From positions 1 through 64,000 of the forward strand of contig JAMOBI010000003.1 in the NCBI GenBank assembly GCA_039908105.1: a DNA stretch of 64,000 nucleotides, read 5' to 3'. The position numbers and the translations under genes were made by a program. The notes under the pieces were generated by a model. The model worked only from the letters and a program-made list of their open reading frames with translations, did no database searches and was not told where the DNA came from. Positions 8,513 through 15,937 of the stretch are shown here, piece after piece (position 1 is the stretch's first letter; each line of letters opens with the position of its first letter). This DNA comes from Magnetaquiglobus sp039908105. Its GTDB lineage: Bacteria; Pseudomonadota; Magnetococcia; Magnetococcales; Magnetaquicoccaceae.

Positions 8513-8812
8513 TTTAGATTTATTTATATTTAAATATTCTCGATTATTGTCGACATTTTGATTATTTATAACCGTTAATGTGGGGTAAAAATAAGAAATT
8601 TATTTTTTTGTTGCTTGATTTGTTGGGGTGATGTGGTAATTTCATGTCGTATGGATCAGCAATGGAGGCAATCGGTTCTGTATGTCAAGGGGTGTTGCGA
8701 CCGTTTGGAATAGAGGGGATCGTGCATGGTGATGGGGGATGCACGCGAGTCTGTTGTAAAGGGGGGGAGGGGCAGGGTCGGCAACTTCAGTGTGCGACCG
8801 TGCGAGAGGACG

Positions 8813-9520
8813 ATGCCCGTTGCCGCGCTGATCCCGACCATTCTGCAAGAGATGCCGATGTTCTCGGTTCTGTCCGACTCGCACAGGCAGCAGGTGCGCC
8901 GCGTTGTGCGGTTCGTTCATCTGGAGGAGCGGCAATCCCTGTTCGATTACCTGGAGCCGGCCAAAGCGTTCTTTGTCCTGCTCAAAGGACGGATCAAGCT
9001 GTTTCACGTTTCGCCTGCCGGAATGGAAAAAGTGGTCCGCATCATCATCCCCGGCGAGACGATCGCTCTGGAGGTCATGTTTTTAGAGCAGCCGCATCAT
9101 CCGGTTTTTGCCGCCACTTTGGTGGAGTCGGATCTGTTGGCGGTTGAAAATCGAACGTTCTTGAATGTGTTGCGCGAATCTCCTGAATGTTGTTTCCGGG
9201 TTATGGCCGAGATGAGTCGGCGTTTGCACGGACAGTTGGTGGAAATCCATGACTTAAGTACGCAAAGCGCCCCGCTTCGCACGGTGCGCTATTTGATCTC
9301 GAACCAGAAGAAGGGTCCGGATTCGATCAGTGGAATGGTTCGTCTGGATGCTGATAAACGGGTGATCGCCTCGCGACTCTCCATTCAGCCGGAGACCTTT
9401 TCGCGTATTCTGGCACGTTTGAGCAGCCTGAACCTGATCAAGGTTGCCGGGAAGAACATCGTGATACCGGATCTGGTCGCGCTGGAGCGATTTGCGGAGG
9501 AACAATACTATAATAAATAG
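8813..9520 (+). CDS. Crp/Fnr-family transcriptional regulator
   Basis: A 235-residue regulator. The N-terminal cyclic-nucleotide-binding-type beta roll runs from about residue 15 to 135 (ALEVMFLEQPHHPVFAATL); the C-terminal winged helix-turn-helix includes KRVIASRLSIQPETFSRILARL, which is the recognition-helix region. The N-terminal cysteine cluster of oxygen-sensing FNR is absent. The ligand residues of cAMP-binding Crp are not obvious, so it may be a DNR/heme-type or nucleotide sensor. I start at the ATG at 8813, preceded by GAGAGGA; the frame remains open upstream to 8726. Preceded by a consensus promoter at 8485-8512. Confidence 0.88.
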   Translation: MPVAALIPTILQEMPMFSVLSDSHRQQVRRVVRFVHLEERQSLFDYLEPAKAFFVLLKGRIKLFHVSPAGMEKVVRIIIPGETIALEVMFLEQPHHPVFAATLVESDLLAVENRTFLNVLRESPECCFRVMAEMSRRLHGQLVEIHDLSTQSAPLRTVRYLISNQKKGPDSISGMVRLDADKRVIASRLSIQPETFSRILARLSSLNLIKVAGKNIVIPDLVALERFAEEQYYNK

Positions 9521-9532
9521 AAAATGGCCTGG

Positions 9533-9660
9533 CAGGTCAACAAAATCGATTTGAGAGCTTGGCAGTTTCGCCTTATTGGTAAAAAAAAGAGAGGGTCTGG
9601 GAGATTCCTCTCCCAGACCCTCTCTTTTTTCACTAAACCGCAACCAGCTTGGAATGTGTA
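9533..9660. repeat. Intergenic hairpin element, copy E5 (two left arms head to head)
   Basis: Left arm A2 (GGTCAACAAAATCGATTTGA) runs into an inverted left arm A1 that ends TAAACCGCAACCAGCTTGG. The joint is a 21-bp perfect palindrome at 9583-9630. None of the middle or right part of the element is present, so this copy looks like a head-to-head recombination product. Confidence 0.75.
9583..9630 (+). terminator. Element-derived hairpin with T-tract
   Basis: Arms AAAAAAGAGAGGGTCTGGGAG (9583-9603, first 20 of 21 bases shown as the key run) and 9610-9630 pair perfectly around the loop ATTCCT. The 3' arm ends in six T, so it reads as an intrinsic terminator, in both directions, about 60 bp after the Crp/Fnr gene. 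Confidence 0.65.
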
Positions 9661-9990
9661 GTGGGTCGACAGAGCTGATTTGACAGCCTGGCATGATTCG
9701 TTATTTACTGGTAAAAAAAAAGAGAGGGTCTGGGAGATTCCTCTCCCAGGGTTTTGCCTTTGCCTTTAGCGCGCTCTTTTTCAAGAAGCATTTTTCGCGT
9801 TTTTTGCGAAAAATGCGCCGCGCGTCGCCTTCGCGGGAGTCGTTTTTTGCTTGTTTGGGAACGACCCCGCATCTTGCACGCAGCCTTGCGGAAAACTACG
9901 CATCCCAAAATGGGTGCGGTTTGATAAAAACCACATATTCCAAAGCTGGTTGGCGGTTTAAACATTCCAGGCTGGGTGCGGTTTGATTGA
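9634..9990 (+). repeat. Intergenic hairpin element, copy E6 with extra terminal fragments
   Basis: Left terminal repeat AAACCGCAACCAGCTTGG, arm A2, A-tract, CTGGGAG hairpin, perfect GCATTTTTCGC/GCGAAAAATGC hairpin, imperfect variable stem (GCGGGAGTCG with CGACCCCGC), and right end CGCATCCCAAAATGGGTGCG. Two further partial terminal repeats follow (9930-9990), as if other copies had inserted at or recombined with the right edge. Confidence 0.8.
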
Positions 9991-10038
9991 TTTTTTTTGT
10001 CAGGCTTGTGACTTCAAATTCAAGTTCGGGAGGGTGTC

Positions 10039-11223
10039 ATGCAGATCGATGAGGATATCAAAAAGCAGGTGCTCGTGACGGCAGTGGGAATCGGTTTCGG
10101 ACTGATGCTGGTCGATACCTTTGTTGGTAACACCCCCTCCGAAGGTCCAGGTGCCGTGGTATCCGCTCCGGCCAAGGTCAAGGGGGAGGGGGGAGCGAAA
10201 CAGGCGGCAAAACCGACAGAGGCGGAAAAGAAGGGTTCACAAGCCGCTGCCGCGAATACCCCCGCACCCGTGGCGGCAGCAGCGCCCGCTCCGGCCAAAA
10301 GCGAGAGCAAGCCTGTTGCGTCAACCGCTCCGGCCAAAAGCGAGAGCAAGCCTGTTGCGTCAACCGCTCCGGCCAAAAGCGAGAGCAAGCCTGTTGCCTC
10401 GGCGGCTCCAGCCGCATCGCCCAAGAACGAAACGGTGGCGTATGACATGAAGGCGTACAACGAGGCGCTGGCGCGTGGGGCGGCGGATCGTGCCGAGCAG
10501 GAGAAGAAGCGCACGCAAGGTGCAACGGCCAGCGCGTCCGTGCCCGCTGCCACGACGCCGGCCAAGAGCGAATCCGCACCGGTTGCGGCGCCAAAGAGCG
10601 ACACGATTGTGGCCTACGACATGAAGGCGTACAACGAGGCGCTGGCGCGTGGGGCGGCGGATCGTGCCGAGCAGGAGAAGAAACGCGCGCAAGGTGCAAC
10701 GGCCAGCGCGTCCGTGCCCGCTGCCACGACGCCGGCCAAGCGTGAATCCGCACCAGCTGCGGCGCCAAAGAGCGACACGATTGTGGCCTACGACATGAAG
10801 GCGTACAACGAGGCGTTGGCGCGTGGGGCAGCGGATCGTGCCGAGCAGGAGAAGAAGCGCGCCCAGGGTGCAACAGCCAGTGCGCCCGTTGCCACGAAGC
10901 CGGCCAAGAGCGAGTCCGCACCGGTCGCGGGTGCTCATGGCGGGTATATCGTGGCTTATGATATGAAGGCGTACAACGAAGCGTTGGCGCGCGGGGCGGC
11001 GGATCGCGCCGAACAGGAGAAGAAGCGCGCTTCGGGTGCAACGGCCAGCACGCCCGTGCAGGCGCCTGCTGCCACGACGCCGGCCAAGAGAGAGGTTTCG
11101 TCCTCGGCAGCGCCGGCTGCGGTTGCTCCCAACAATACGTATGTGGTAGCTTACGACATGCAGGCCTACAAAGAGGCTCTGGCACGGGGTGCGGCGGATC
11201 GGGAAGCGCAAGCGAAGAAGTGA
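10039..11223 (+). CDS. Ala/Pro/Lys-rich membrane-anchored protein with five YDMKAYNEALARGAADR repeats
   Basis: A 394-residue protein, family not recognised. Residues about 10-30 form one hydrophobic segment (VLVTAVGIGFGLMLVDTF), probably an N-terminal membrane anchor. The rest is low-complexity Ala/Pro/Lys linker with two repeat classes: three tandem copies of a 13-residue APAKSESKPVAST unit (from 10288), and five spaced copies of a 26-residue helical unit, core YDMKAYNEALARGAADR, ending in EQEKKR. The linkers look PxxxP-rich and extended, like TolA/TonB-type spacers. Start chosen at ATG 10039 with GGGAGG upstream. It is followed 68 bp later by a small cytochrome, possibly co-transcribed. Confidence 0.85.
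   Translation: MQIDEDIKKQVLVTAVGIGFGLMLVDTFVGNTPSEGPGAVVSAPAKVKGEGGAKQAAKPTEAEKKGSQAAAANTPAPVAAAAPAPAKSESKPVASTAPAKSESKPVASTAPAKSESKPVASAAPAASPKNETVAYDMKAYNEALARGAADRAEQEKKRTQGATASASVPAATTPAKSESAPVAAPKSDTIVAYDMKAYNEALARGAADRAEQEKKRAQGATASASVPAATTPAKRESAPAAAPKSDTIVAYDMKAYNEALARGAADRAEQEKKRAQGATASAPVATKPAKSESAPVAGAHGGYIVAYDMKAYNEALARGAADRAEQEKKRASGATASTPVQAPAATTPAKREVSSSAAPAAVAPNNTYVVAYDMQAYKEALARGAADREAQAKK
10288..10404 (+). repeat. Three tandem 39-bp coding repeats
   Basis: The unit GCTCCGGCCAAAAGCGAGAG ... GTTGCGTCAACC occurs three times back to back, the first two identical. It encodes APAKSESKPVAST. The high DNA identity implies recent duplication. Confidence 0.85.
10437..11214 (+). repeat. 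Five interspersed coding repeats (YDMKAYNEAL units)
   Basis: Units begin near 10437, 10611, 10785, 10950 and 11148, spaced about 165-198 bp. The first three are nearly identical at DNA level including the GCGTACAACGAGGCGCTGGC core; the fifth has diverged (YDMQAYKEALARGAADREAQ). Confidence 0.85.
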
Positions 11224-11291
11224 TGGTGTAATCGCGCCCGACTCCGCTTCCTGAAGCCCGGATTGAATTCTTTCCTCAAGGAGTCACCAGG

Positions 11292-11600
11292 ATGAAGCAG
11301 GGCATGGGTTGGGGAGTCGGGTTGGCACTTTTCGCGATGAGTGCCTCCTCACTCTGGGCAGCGGATCCGGTGAAGGGTAAGGAGTTGCATGATCCCGCCT
11401 GCGCGGGTGCGTGTCATGCCTCCAAGGGGCAGGGGGATGCCAATGCCCTGTACAAACGGGCCAATCGCAAGGATTCACTGGAAAAATTGAAGTCCCAGGT
11501 GGCCTTTTGCAATCAGCAGGTACTCAACTCCAAGTGGTTTCCGGAGGATGAGGCCGACGTGGTCGCCTATCTGAACGAAACGTTTTATCACTTCAAGTGA
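11292..11600 (+). CDS. Small periplasmic c-type cytochrome with CX3CH heme motif
   Basis: A 102-residue protein with a clear Sec signal peptide (cleavage after about residue 23, SSLWA-AD). The heme-binding site reads CAGACH, that is three residues between the cysteines rather than the usual two; I checked this codon by codon (TGC GCG GGT GCG TGT CAT). The rest (WFPEDEADVVAYLNETFYHF) resembles the C-terminal helix of class I cytochromes, and a third cysteine (AFCNQQ) is present. AAGGAG precedes the ATG. It overlaps the 3' end of the convergent macrodomain gene by 13 bp. Heme attachment would have to tolerate the longer motif. Confidence 0.75.
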   Translation: MKQGMGWGVGLALFAMSASSLWAADPVKGKELHDPACAGACHASKGQGDANALYKRANRKDSLEKLKSQVAFCNQQVLNSKWFPEDEADVVAYLNETFYHFK

Positions 11601-12112
11601 TGGTGCAGAATCTCCTCGTCTGAGGCTGAAAAGGCCACCAGCGTGACGTGCATCCCGGCATCGGGGAACGCGGCGAAGAATTGTCGGATCGTGGATATGG
11701 CGATCCGGGCTGCGGCCTCCTTCGGAAAGCCGTACACCCCGGTGCTGATGCCTGGGAAGGCGATGCGGCGCGCCTGATTTTCCATCGCCACCTCCAGACA
11801 GCGACGGTAGCAACGCGCCAGATTGCCCTCGGGATCGGGATCCGAGTCGTGGATCGGTCCGGCGGTGTGGATCACCAGCCGGGCCGGCAGTTGGCCGCCG
11901 GTGGTGGCCACCGCCTCCCCGCTCGGCAGGCCATCGGGATAGTGGTCGCGGCGGATCGTCCGGCAGGCTTCGAGAATCGCCGCACCGCCTGCGCGATGAA
12001 TCGCCCCGTCCACACCCCCACCGCCGAGCAGTGAGGCGTTGGCTGCATTGACGATGGCATCCATTTCCAACCGGGTGATATCACCGGTCATGGTGTTGAG
12101 GGTGTTGGTCAT
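11588..12112 (-). CDS. Macro domain protein (O-acetyl-ADP-ribose deacetylase family)
   Basis: A 174-residue single macro domain. The ADP-ribose-binding signatures are NAANASLLGGGGVDGAIHRAGG near the N-terminus and FPGISTGVYGFPKEAAA in the C-terminal half, both typical of MacroD-type hydrolases that remove O-acetyl-ADP-ribose or mono-ADP-ribose. GGAGG sits just before the ATG. It lies 12 bp after the mobB stop, as the last gene of moaD-mobB-macro, an association that is not standard for molybdenum cofactor genes. Confidence 0.92.
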   Translation of the reverse strand: MTNTLNTMTGDITRLEMDAIVNAANASLLGGGGVDGAIHRAGGAAILEACRTIRRDHYPDGLPSGEAVATTGGQLPARLVIHTAGPIHDSDPDPEGNLARCYRRCLEVAMENQARRIAFPGISTGVYGFPKEAAARIAISTIRQFFAAFPDAGMHVTLVAFSASDEEILHHHLK

Positions 12113-12124
12113 GTGGCCTCCTGA

Positions 12125-12655
12125 TCAAGGCTGATTGGCCGGTGCCTGGTAGCCGATGTGCTCCAGGATGAAGCCGGCCACGCGCGCCGGGTCGTTCAAC
12201 GGCAGTTTCGGCAGATCGGTGATGAGCGTCGGATCGTCGGTGGCCACGGCCAGGAGTTGGCTCAAGCGACTCAACAGATCGTGCGGCCCACTCCCTTTGC
12301 GCTGCACGACGATTTTTTCGTGCCCCTCCTCTTTGTACCCCTCCACCAAGATGAGATCGTGTCCGGCCAGACGGGCCACCTGTTCGGCCAGAATCGGTTC
12401 CGGCAGTTCCTGCAACTCCTGAATCAAAAACCACCGTTCCGGACAGGCGAACAGTACGCTTTGGGCACCCGCCTGGCGAAAGCGGTGGGTATCCTTGCCG
12501 GGGATGTCCGGATCAGCCGGGTGGTGGCCATGCTTGATGGCCGCGATTTTCAGACCAGCACGGGTCAAATGGCGGATCACCTGTTCCATGAGGGTGGTCT
12601 TGCCGGTGCCGCTGGGTGCGACGAAACCAATCACCGGTGGGGAGGCGACAGACAT
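12125..12655 (-). CDS. mobB: Molybdopterin-guanine dinucleotide biosynthesis adaptor MobB
   Basis: A GTP-binding P-loop protein that assists MobA in forming the molybdopterin guanine dinucleotide cofactor. Walker A is VAPSGTGKTTLMEQVI at about residues 11-26; the metal/nucleotide region KHGHHPADPDIPGKDTHRFR and the HDLILVEGYKEEGHEKI strand follow the family pattern. I start at 12655 (176 residues) because GGAGG precedes that ATG and the moaD stop is only 4 bp upstream; a start at 12697 would overlap moaD by 38 bp. Confidence 0.92.
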   Translation of the reverse strand: MSVASPPVIGFVAPSGTGKTTLMEQVIRHLTRAGLKIAAIKHGHHPADPDIPGKDTHRFRQAGAQSVLFACPERWFLIQELQELPEPILAEQVARLAGHDLILVEGYKEEGHEKIVVQRKGSGPHDLLSRLSQLLAVATDDPTLITDLPKLPLNDPARVAGFILEHIGYQAPANQP

Positions 12656-12659
12656 GGCG

Positions 12660-12911
12660 TCAACCTCCGCTGACCGGTGGGAAGAGGGCGATTTCATCGC
12701 GGTCTGCGACCGGATCGTTTGGACGGGCGTAGCGTTGATTGACCGCGATGCGCAGGTTGGGGTGGTTCAACAGCTCGGCGTGGGCGCTGGAGCGCGTGGC
12801 CAGAAAGGCTTGCAGCGCGGCAACGGTATCGACTTCGGCGGGTAGCGGGATCGATTCGGAGGCAACGCCGATCTTTTCGCGCACCCAGGAGAAATAGCGC
12901 AACAGGGCCAT
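12660..12911 (-). CDS. moaD: Molybdopterin synthase small subunit MoaD
   Basis: An 83-residue ubiquitin-like sulfur carrier. The protein ends in the obligatory Gly-Gly (FPPVSGG), which is thiocarboxylated and donates sulfur to precursor Z with MoaE. The segment VNQRYARPNDPVADRDEIAL is typical of MoaD. First gene of the moaD-mobB-macro operon. MoaE is not in the window. Confidence 0.92.
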   Translation of the reverse strand: MALLRYFSWVREKIGVASESIPLPAEVDTVAALQAFLATRSSAHAELLNHPNLRIAVNQRYARPNDPVADRDEIALFPPVSGG

Positions 12912-12975
12912 GATGGGGGTTTATGCTCCAAAGGTGAAGGGGTGAGGCTCCCAACCGGGAGCGGTTTACGATACC

Positions 12976-13220
12976 AAACCGCACCCATTTTGGGATGCTA
13001 GTTTTTCGCAAGGCTGCGTGCAAGATGCAAGAGTCGTTTCCAAAAAACGGAAACGACTCTTGCGAAGGCCGCGCGCGGCGCATTTTTCGCAAAAACCGTT
13101 TCTTGAGAAGAGCGCGCTTTAAAGTCAAAGTCAAAAGCAAAATCCTGGGAGAGGAATCTCCCAGACCCTCTCTTTTTTTTCACCAGTAAAAACGACACAT
13201 TCCAAGCTGGGTGCAGTTTA
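12976..13220 (-). repeat. Intergenic hairpin element, copy E7
   Basis: A nearly complete copy in inverted orientation: AAACCGCACCCATTTTGGG at 12976, perfect variable stem GCAAGAGTCGTTTCC (13027-13041 with 13049-13063), middle hairpin partly degenerate, CTGGGAG/CTCCCAG hairpin, and ACACATTCCAAGCTGGGTGC ... TTTA ending at 13220. The last three bases are the stop codon of the minus-strand gene that follows. Confidence 0.88.
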
Positions 13221-13895
13221 GAACGGCTCGAACTCTTCGTCGTGTTGATCGCCCTGGACTTCGGGACCGATCAGTGCCAGCGGACGGGTGAAGGTGGCAG
13301 GCGGTGGGTCTTGATCAAAGGAGGAGACCACCGGACCCAAGGGCATCAGGGCGTTGACCATCGGCGAATGGAGCGGTGGTGGGTTGTTTTTGACCAGCTC
13401 TTCGGCGCGGGTGGTGGTCGCGCGGATGACAGCCAGCTCAGCGGCCAGTTCCCTGGTCTGTTCCACCTGCGCGGTCAGGAGGGACTCCAGACGCAAGGTT
13501 TCGTTGCGACGTCCCTCTTCGGCATCGCGGATCAGGCTGGAGAGGTGGGAGTAAAGATCGTTTTGTTCACGGCGGGCTGCGCGGTGACGCCAGAGACCGA
13601 CGCCGAGGAGGCCGAATCCGCTGCCCAACGAGAGGGTTAAAAGATCCAGTGCACCGTGCAGCCGAGCGACCAGCAGGCCGACTTCGGGTAGGACGATGCC
13701 ATCGGCGGTGATGCGGCGCGCCGCATCCTCCAGATCGGTGACCGTGGCCACCGAGACCCCCAGTCCGGCACCGGCCAACAACAGGAACAGGGCGATGACA
13801 GGCAGAATGCGGCTCAAGGGCGACTCTTTAGTGTTCGGTTGGGGGTGGGTGGGATGGCGGGGCAGGGGGTGCGTGTTCGGGTGGTGTGGCTTCAC
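13218..13895 (-). CDS. Membrane protein with C-terminal coiled coil
   Basis: About 225 residues, not recognised. It has a Pro/His-rich N-terminus, a first hydrophobic helix (ILPVIALFLLLAGAGLGVSV), a second around residues 80-100 (LLTLSLGSGFGLLGVGLW), then a charged coiled coil (EEGRRNETLRLESLLTAQVE) and a Pro-rich tail. This layout resembles small inner-membrane scaffold proteins with a cytoplasmic coil, but no family can be named. The start is uncertain: a GTG at 13895 is assumed and an internal TTG just before the first helix is possible. Its TAA stop (13218-13220) is contributed by the end of element E7. Confidence 0.6.
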   Translation of the reverse strand: MKPHHPNTHPLPRHPTHPQPNTKESPLSRILPVIALFLLLAGAGLGVSVATVTDLEDAARRITADGIVLPEVGLLVARLHGALDLLTLSLGSGFGLLGVGLWRHRAARREQNDLYSHLSSLIRDAEEGRRNETLRLESLLTAQVEQTRELAAELAVIRATTTRAEELVKNNPPPLHSPMVNALMPLGPVVSSFDQDPPPATFTRPLALIGPEVQGDQHDEEFEPF

Positions 13896-14099
13896 CCCTT
13901 TCTCGATCTGGCCTGGCCGAGTTACTTTAAACAGAATAACGTGGTTCGAGTCCGTTTTTCAAGATGTCAATAATCGTTTTGTGTGCGCAAAAATCAGGAT
14001 GGGACGTTTTTTTTATGGATGGCCAAGTCGCGCGCCGGTTCGATGAGGATGGAGCGTCGAGAGGAGGCACGGCTGAAAAAGGAAATCGTTGAGAACCGG

Positions 14100-14128
14100 T
14101 TGCCGTGCTGCCGGGTGGGTGGTATGCT
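14100..14128 (+). promoter_or_regulatory. Candidate promoter in the 13896-14323 intergenic region
   Basis: TTGCCG (14100-14105) and TATGCT (14123-14128) with a 17-bp spacer, reading toward the YmdB-type gene at 14324. Transcription would start near 14135 and leave about 190 nt without a convincing ORF, which could be a leader or a small RNA. A perfect 8-bp stem GCCGGGTG (14110-14117) with CACCCGGC (14166-14173) spans the start site. Confidence 0.4.
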
Positions 14129-14323
14129 TAAGCACTTTTAAAGAGTCGAGCGTCTGTTTTGTTTGCACCCGGCCATCGATGGACAGCTCCGGGGCATGAC
14201 AGTCCGAAGTCGTTTGGATCCATTGTAAAACACTCGCATATTTTAGGACTTCCGCAATACCTTCCCGTTGCAGACAACGCGGATTCAAGACAACAATCGA
14301 GGTTTTTCGATCAGGCGGTATCC

Positions 14324-15154
14324 ATGCGGACACGCGCAAACTCCCGGCCCATTGGCGTTTTATTGATTGGCGACGTTTTTGGTCGCCCGGGTCGGCGAGC
14401 CCTGGAGCGTCATTTGGTCCAGACCAAAGCTGTACTCGGTGCGGATTTCGTGATCGCCAACGGCGAGAATGCCGCCTCGGGGGTGGGTATCACACCGGAG
14501 GTGGCGGGAGAGCTCTACAAAGCCGGTGTTGATGTGATCACCACCGGCAATCATGTCTGGCGCCATTTGAAAGAGATCGCGCCGTTCATGGAGGATCGCC
14601 GTACCCTCCTGCGACCGCTCAACTATCCGCCCGGCGTGCCGGGGCGCGGCTACGGGATTTTTGTCACGCCGGGAGGTGTGCGGATCGGGGTGGTGAATCT
14701 TTTGGGCCGGGTCTTCATGGAGGATCTCGATTGCCCGTTCCGGACCGTGGATGCGTTGTTGGATACCATCCGTCTCGGGCGGGATGCCGATCTGCTGATC
14801 GTTGACATGCATGCCGAGGCCAGCTCCGAAAAGATGGCCCTGGGCTGGCATCTGGATGGCCGGGTGACGGCGGTGGTGGGCACGCATACCCATGTACCGA
14901 CTGCGGATCACCGGCTGTTGAAGCAGGGAACCGGGTTTGTCACCGATGTGGGCATGACCGGTTGTTACGACTCGATCATCGGCATGCGGATCGATACGGT
15001 GATGCCGAAGTTCTTGACGAAATTGCCGACCCGGTTTGAACCCGCCGGTGGTGAGGCGATGTTGTGCGGCGTGCTGATCCGCGCGGATGCGGTGACCGGG
15101 CGGTGTCTGGAGATGGTGCCGGTGCGCGTCGGTGAGGGGTTGAGTGCTTCTTGA
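14324..15154 (+). CDS. YmdB-type metallophosphoesterase (TIGR00282 family)
   Basis: A 276-residue phosphodiesterase of the YmdB family, which hydrolyses 2',3'- or 3',5'-cyclic nucleotides in characterised members. Metal-binding motifs in order: LLIGDVFGRPGRRAL (Asp near 16), NGENAASGVG, TTGNHVW, DMHAEASSEK and VGTHTHVPTAD. The length matches the family (about 265). Start taken at ATG 14324, giving the canonical short N-terminus before the first strand; the frame is open back to 14159 but without family-like sequence. In many alphaproteobacteria this gene lies near 6S RNA. Confidence 0.9.
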   Translation: MRTRANSRPIGVLLIGDVFGRPGRRALERHLVQTKAVLGADFVIANGENAASGVGITPEVAGELYKAGVDVITTGNHVWRHLKEIAPFMEDRRTLLRPLNYPPGVPGRGYGIFVTPGGVRIGVVNLLGRVFMEDLDCPFRTVDALLDTIRLGRDADLLIVDMHAEASSEKMALGWHLDGRVTAVVGTHTHVPTADHRLLKQGTGFVTDVGMTGCYDSIIGMRIDTVMPKFLTKLPTRFEPAGGEAMLCGVLIRADAVTGRCLEMVPVRVGEGLSAS

Positions 15155-15211
15155 ACAGGCTGTTTGGTGATTGGGTTATTATAAACGCGTAGCAGGAAGG
15201 AAGTTTCGATC

Positions 15212-15937
15212 ATGGAAAAGCGGGAAAAGCTCTACGAGGGCAAGGCCAAGGTGATCTTCTCCACCGATGACCCGAATCTCTACATCCAGTATTTCAAGGA
15301 CGACGCGACCGCGTTCAATGGCGTGAAGAAGGGGACCATCACCGACAAGGGAGTGGTCAACAACCTGGTGGCCTCGAAGTTGATGGGCATTATCGAGGCG
15401 GTCGGCATTCCCACCCATTTCGTCGAGCGGATCAACGATCGCGAACAGGTGGTGCGCAAGGTGGCGATCATCCCGCTTGAGGTGGTGGTGCGCAACGTGG
15501 CCGCCGGTTCGATGTCGCGTCGCCTCGGTGTGCCCGAAGGACAAGCGTTGCCCCGTCCGGTGCTTGAATATTATTACAAGGCCGATGCCCTGGACGATCC
15601 GCTGATCATCCGCGATCACGCCCTGGTCTTCGGCTGGGCCACCGAGGCGGAGCTGGCCTGGATCGAGGCCTCCGTCAAGCGCATCAACGATGTGCTGATC
15701 GGCTTTTTCGCCAACATTGGCATTCGCTTGATCGACTACAAGCTCGAATTCGGACGTTTGGCCGCCAATCCCTCTCAGGTGGTGCTGGCCGATGAGATCT
15801 CGCCCGATACCTGCCGCTTGTGGGATGTCAAGACCAACGAAAAACTCGACAAGGATCGCTTCCGCCGCGATCTGGGTGGGGTGGTCGAGGCCTACCAGGA
15901 GGTGGCGCGGCGCATGGGGGTCTCTGGGGGGTCATGA
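15212..15937 (+). CDS. purC: Phosphoribosylaminoimidazole-succinocarboxamide synthase (SAICAR synthetase)
   Basis: Joins CAIR and aspartate in purine biosynthesis, ATP-dependent, cytoplasmic. 241 residues, the usual bacterial length. Motifs: KLYEGKAKVIF at the N-terminus, FKDDATAFNGVKK, PLEVVVRNVAAGS and the metal/ATP region DEISPDTCRLWD. AGGAAGG precedes the ATG. The stop overlaps the purL start (ATGA), so the two purine genes are translationally coupled. Confidence 0.97.
   Translation: MEKREKLYEGKAKVIFSTDDPNLYIQYFKDDATAFNGVKKGTITDKGVVNNLVASKLMGIIEAVGIPTHFVERINDREQVVRKVAIIPLEVVVRNVAAGSMSRRLGVPEGQALPRPVLEYYYKADALDDPLIIRDHALVFGWATEAELAWIEASVKRINDVLIGFFANIGIRLIDYKLEFGRLAANPSQVVLADEISPDTCRLWDVKTNEKLDKDRFRRDLGGVVEAYQEVARRMGVSGGS

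Noticed and set aside
9533..9990. CRISPR array
   Set aside because: Repeats here are the hairpin element, with no regular spacing of short unique spacers and no cas genes.
13940..13965. tRNA-like GGTTCGAGTCC
   Set aside because: It resembles a T-arm loop, but its flanks do not pair as a T stem and no anticodon or acceptor arm can be formed upstream.
14013..14339. Minus-strand ORF of 108 codons in the region before the YmdB-type gene
   Set aside because: No ribosome site or protein-like composition; overlaps a plausible promoter and leader for the plus-strand gene.
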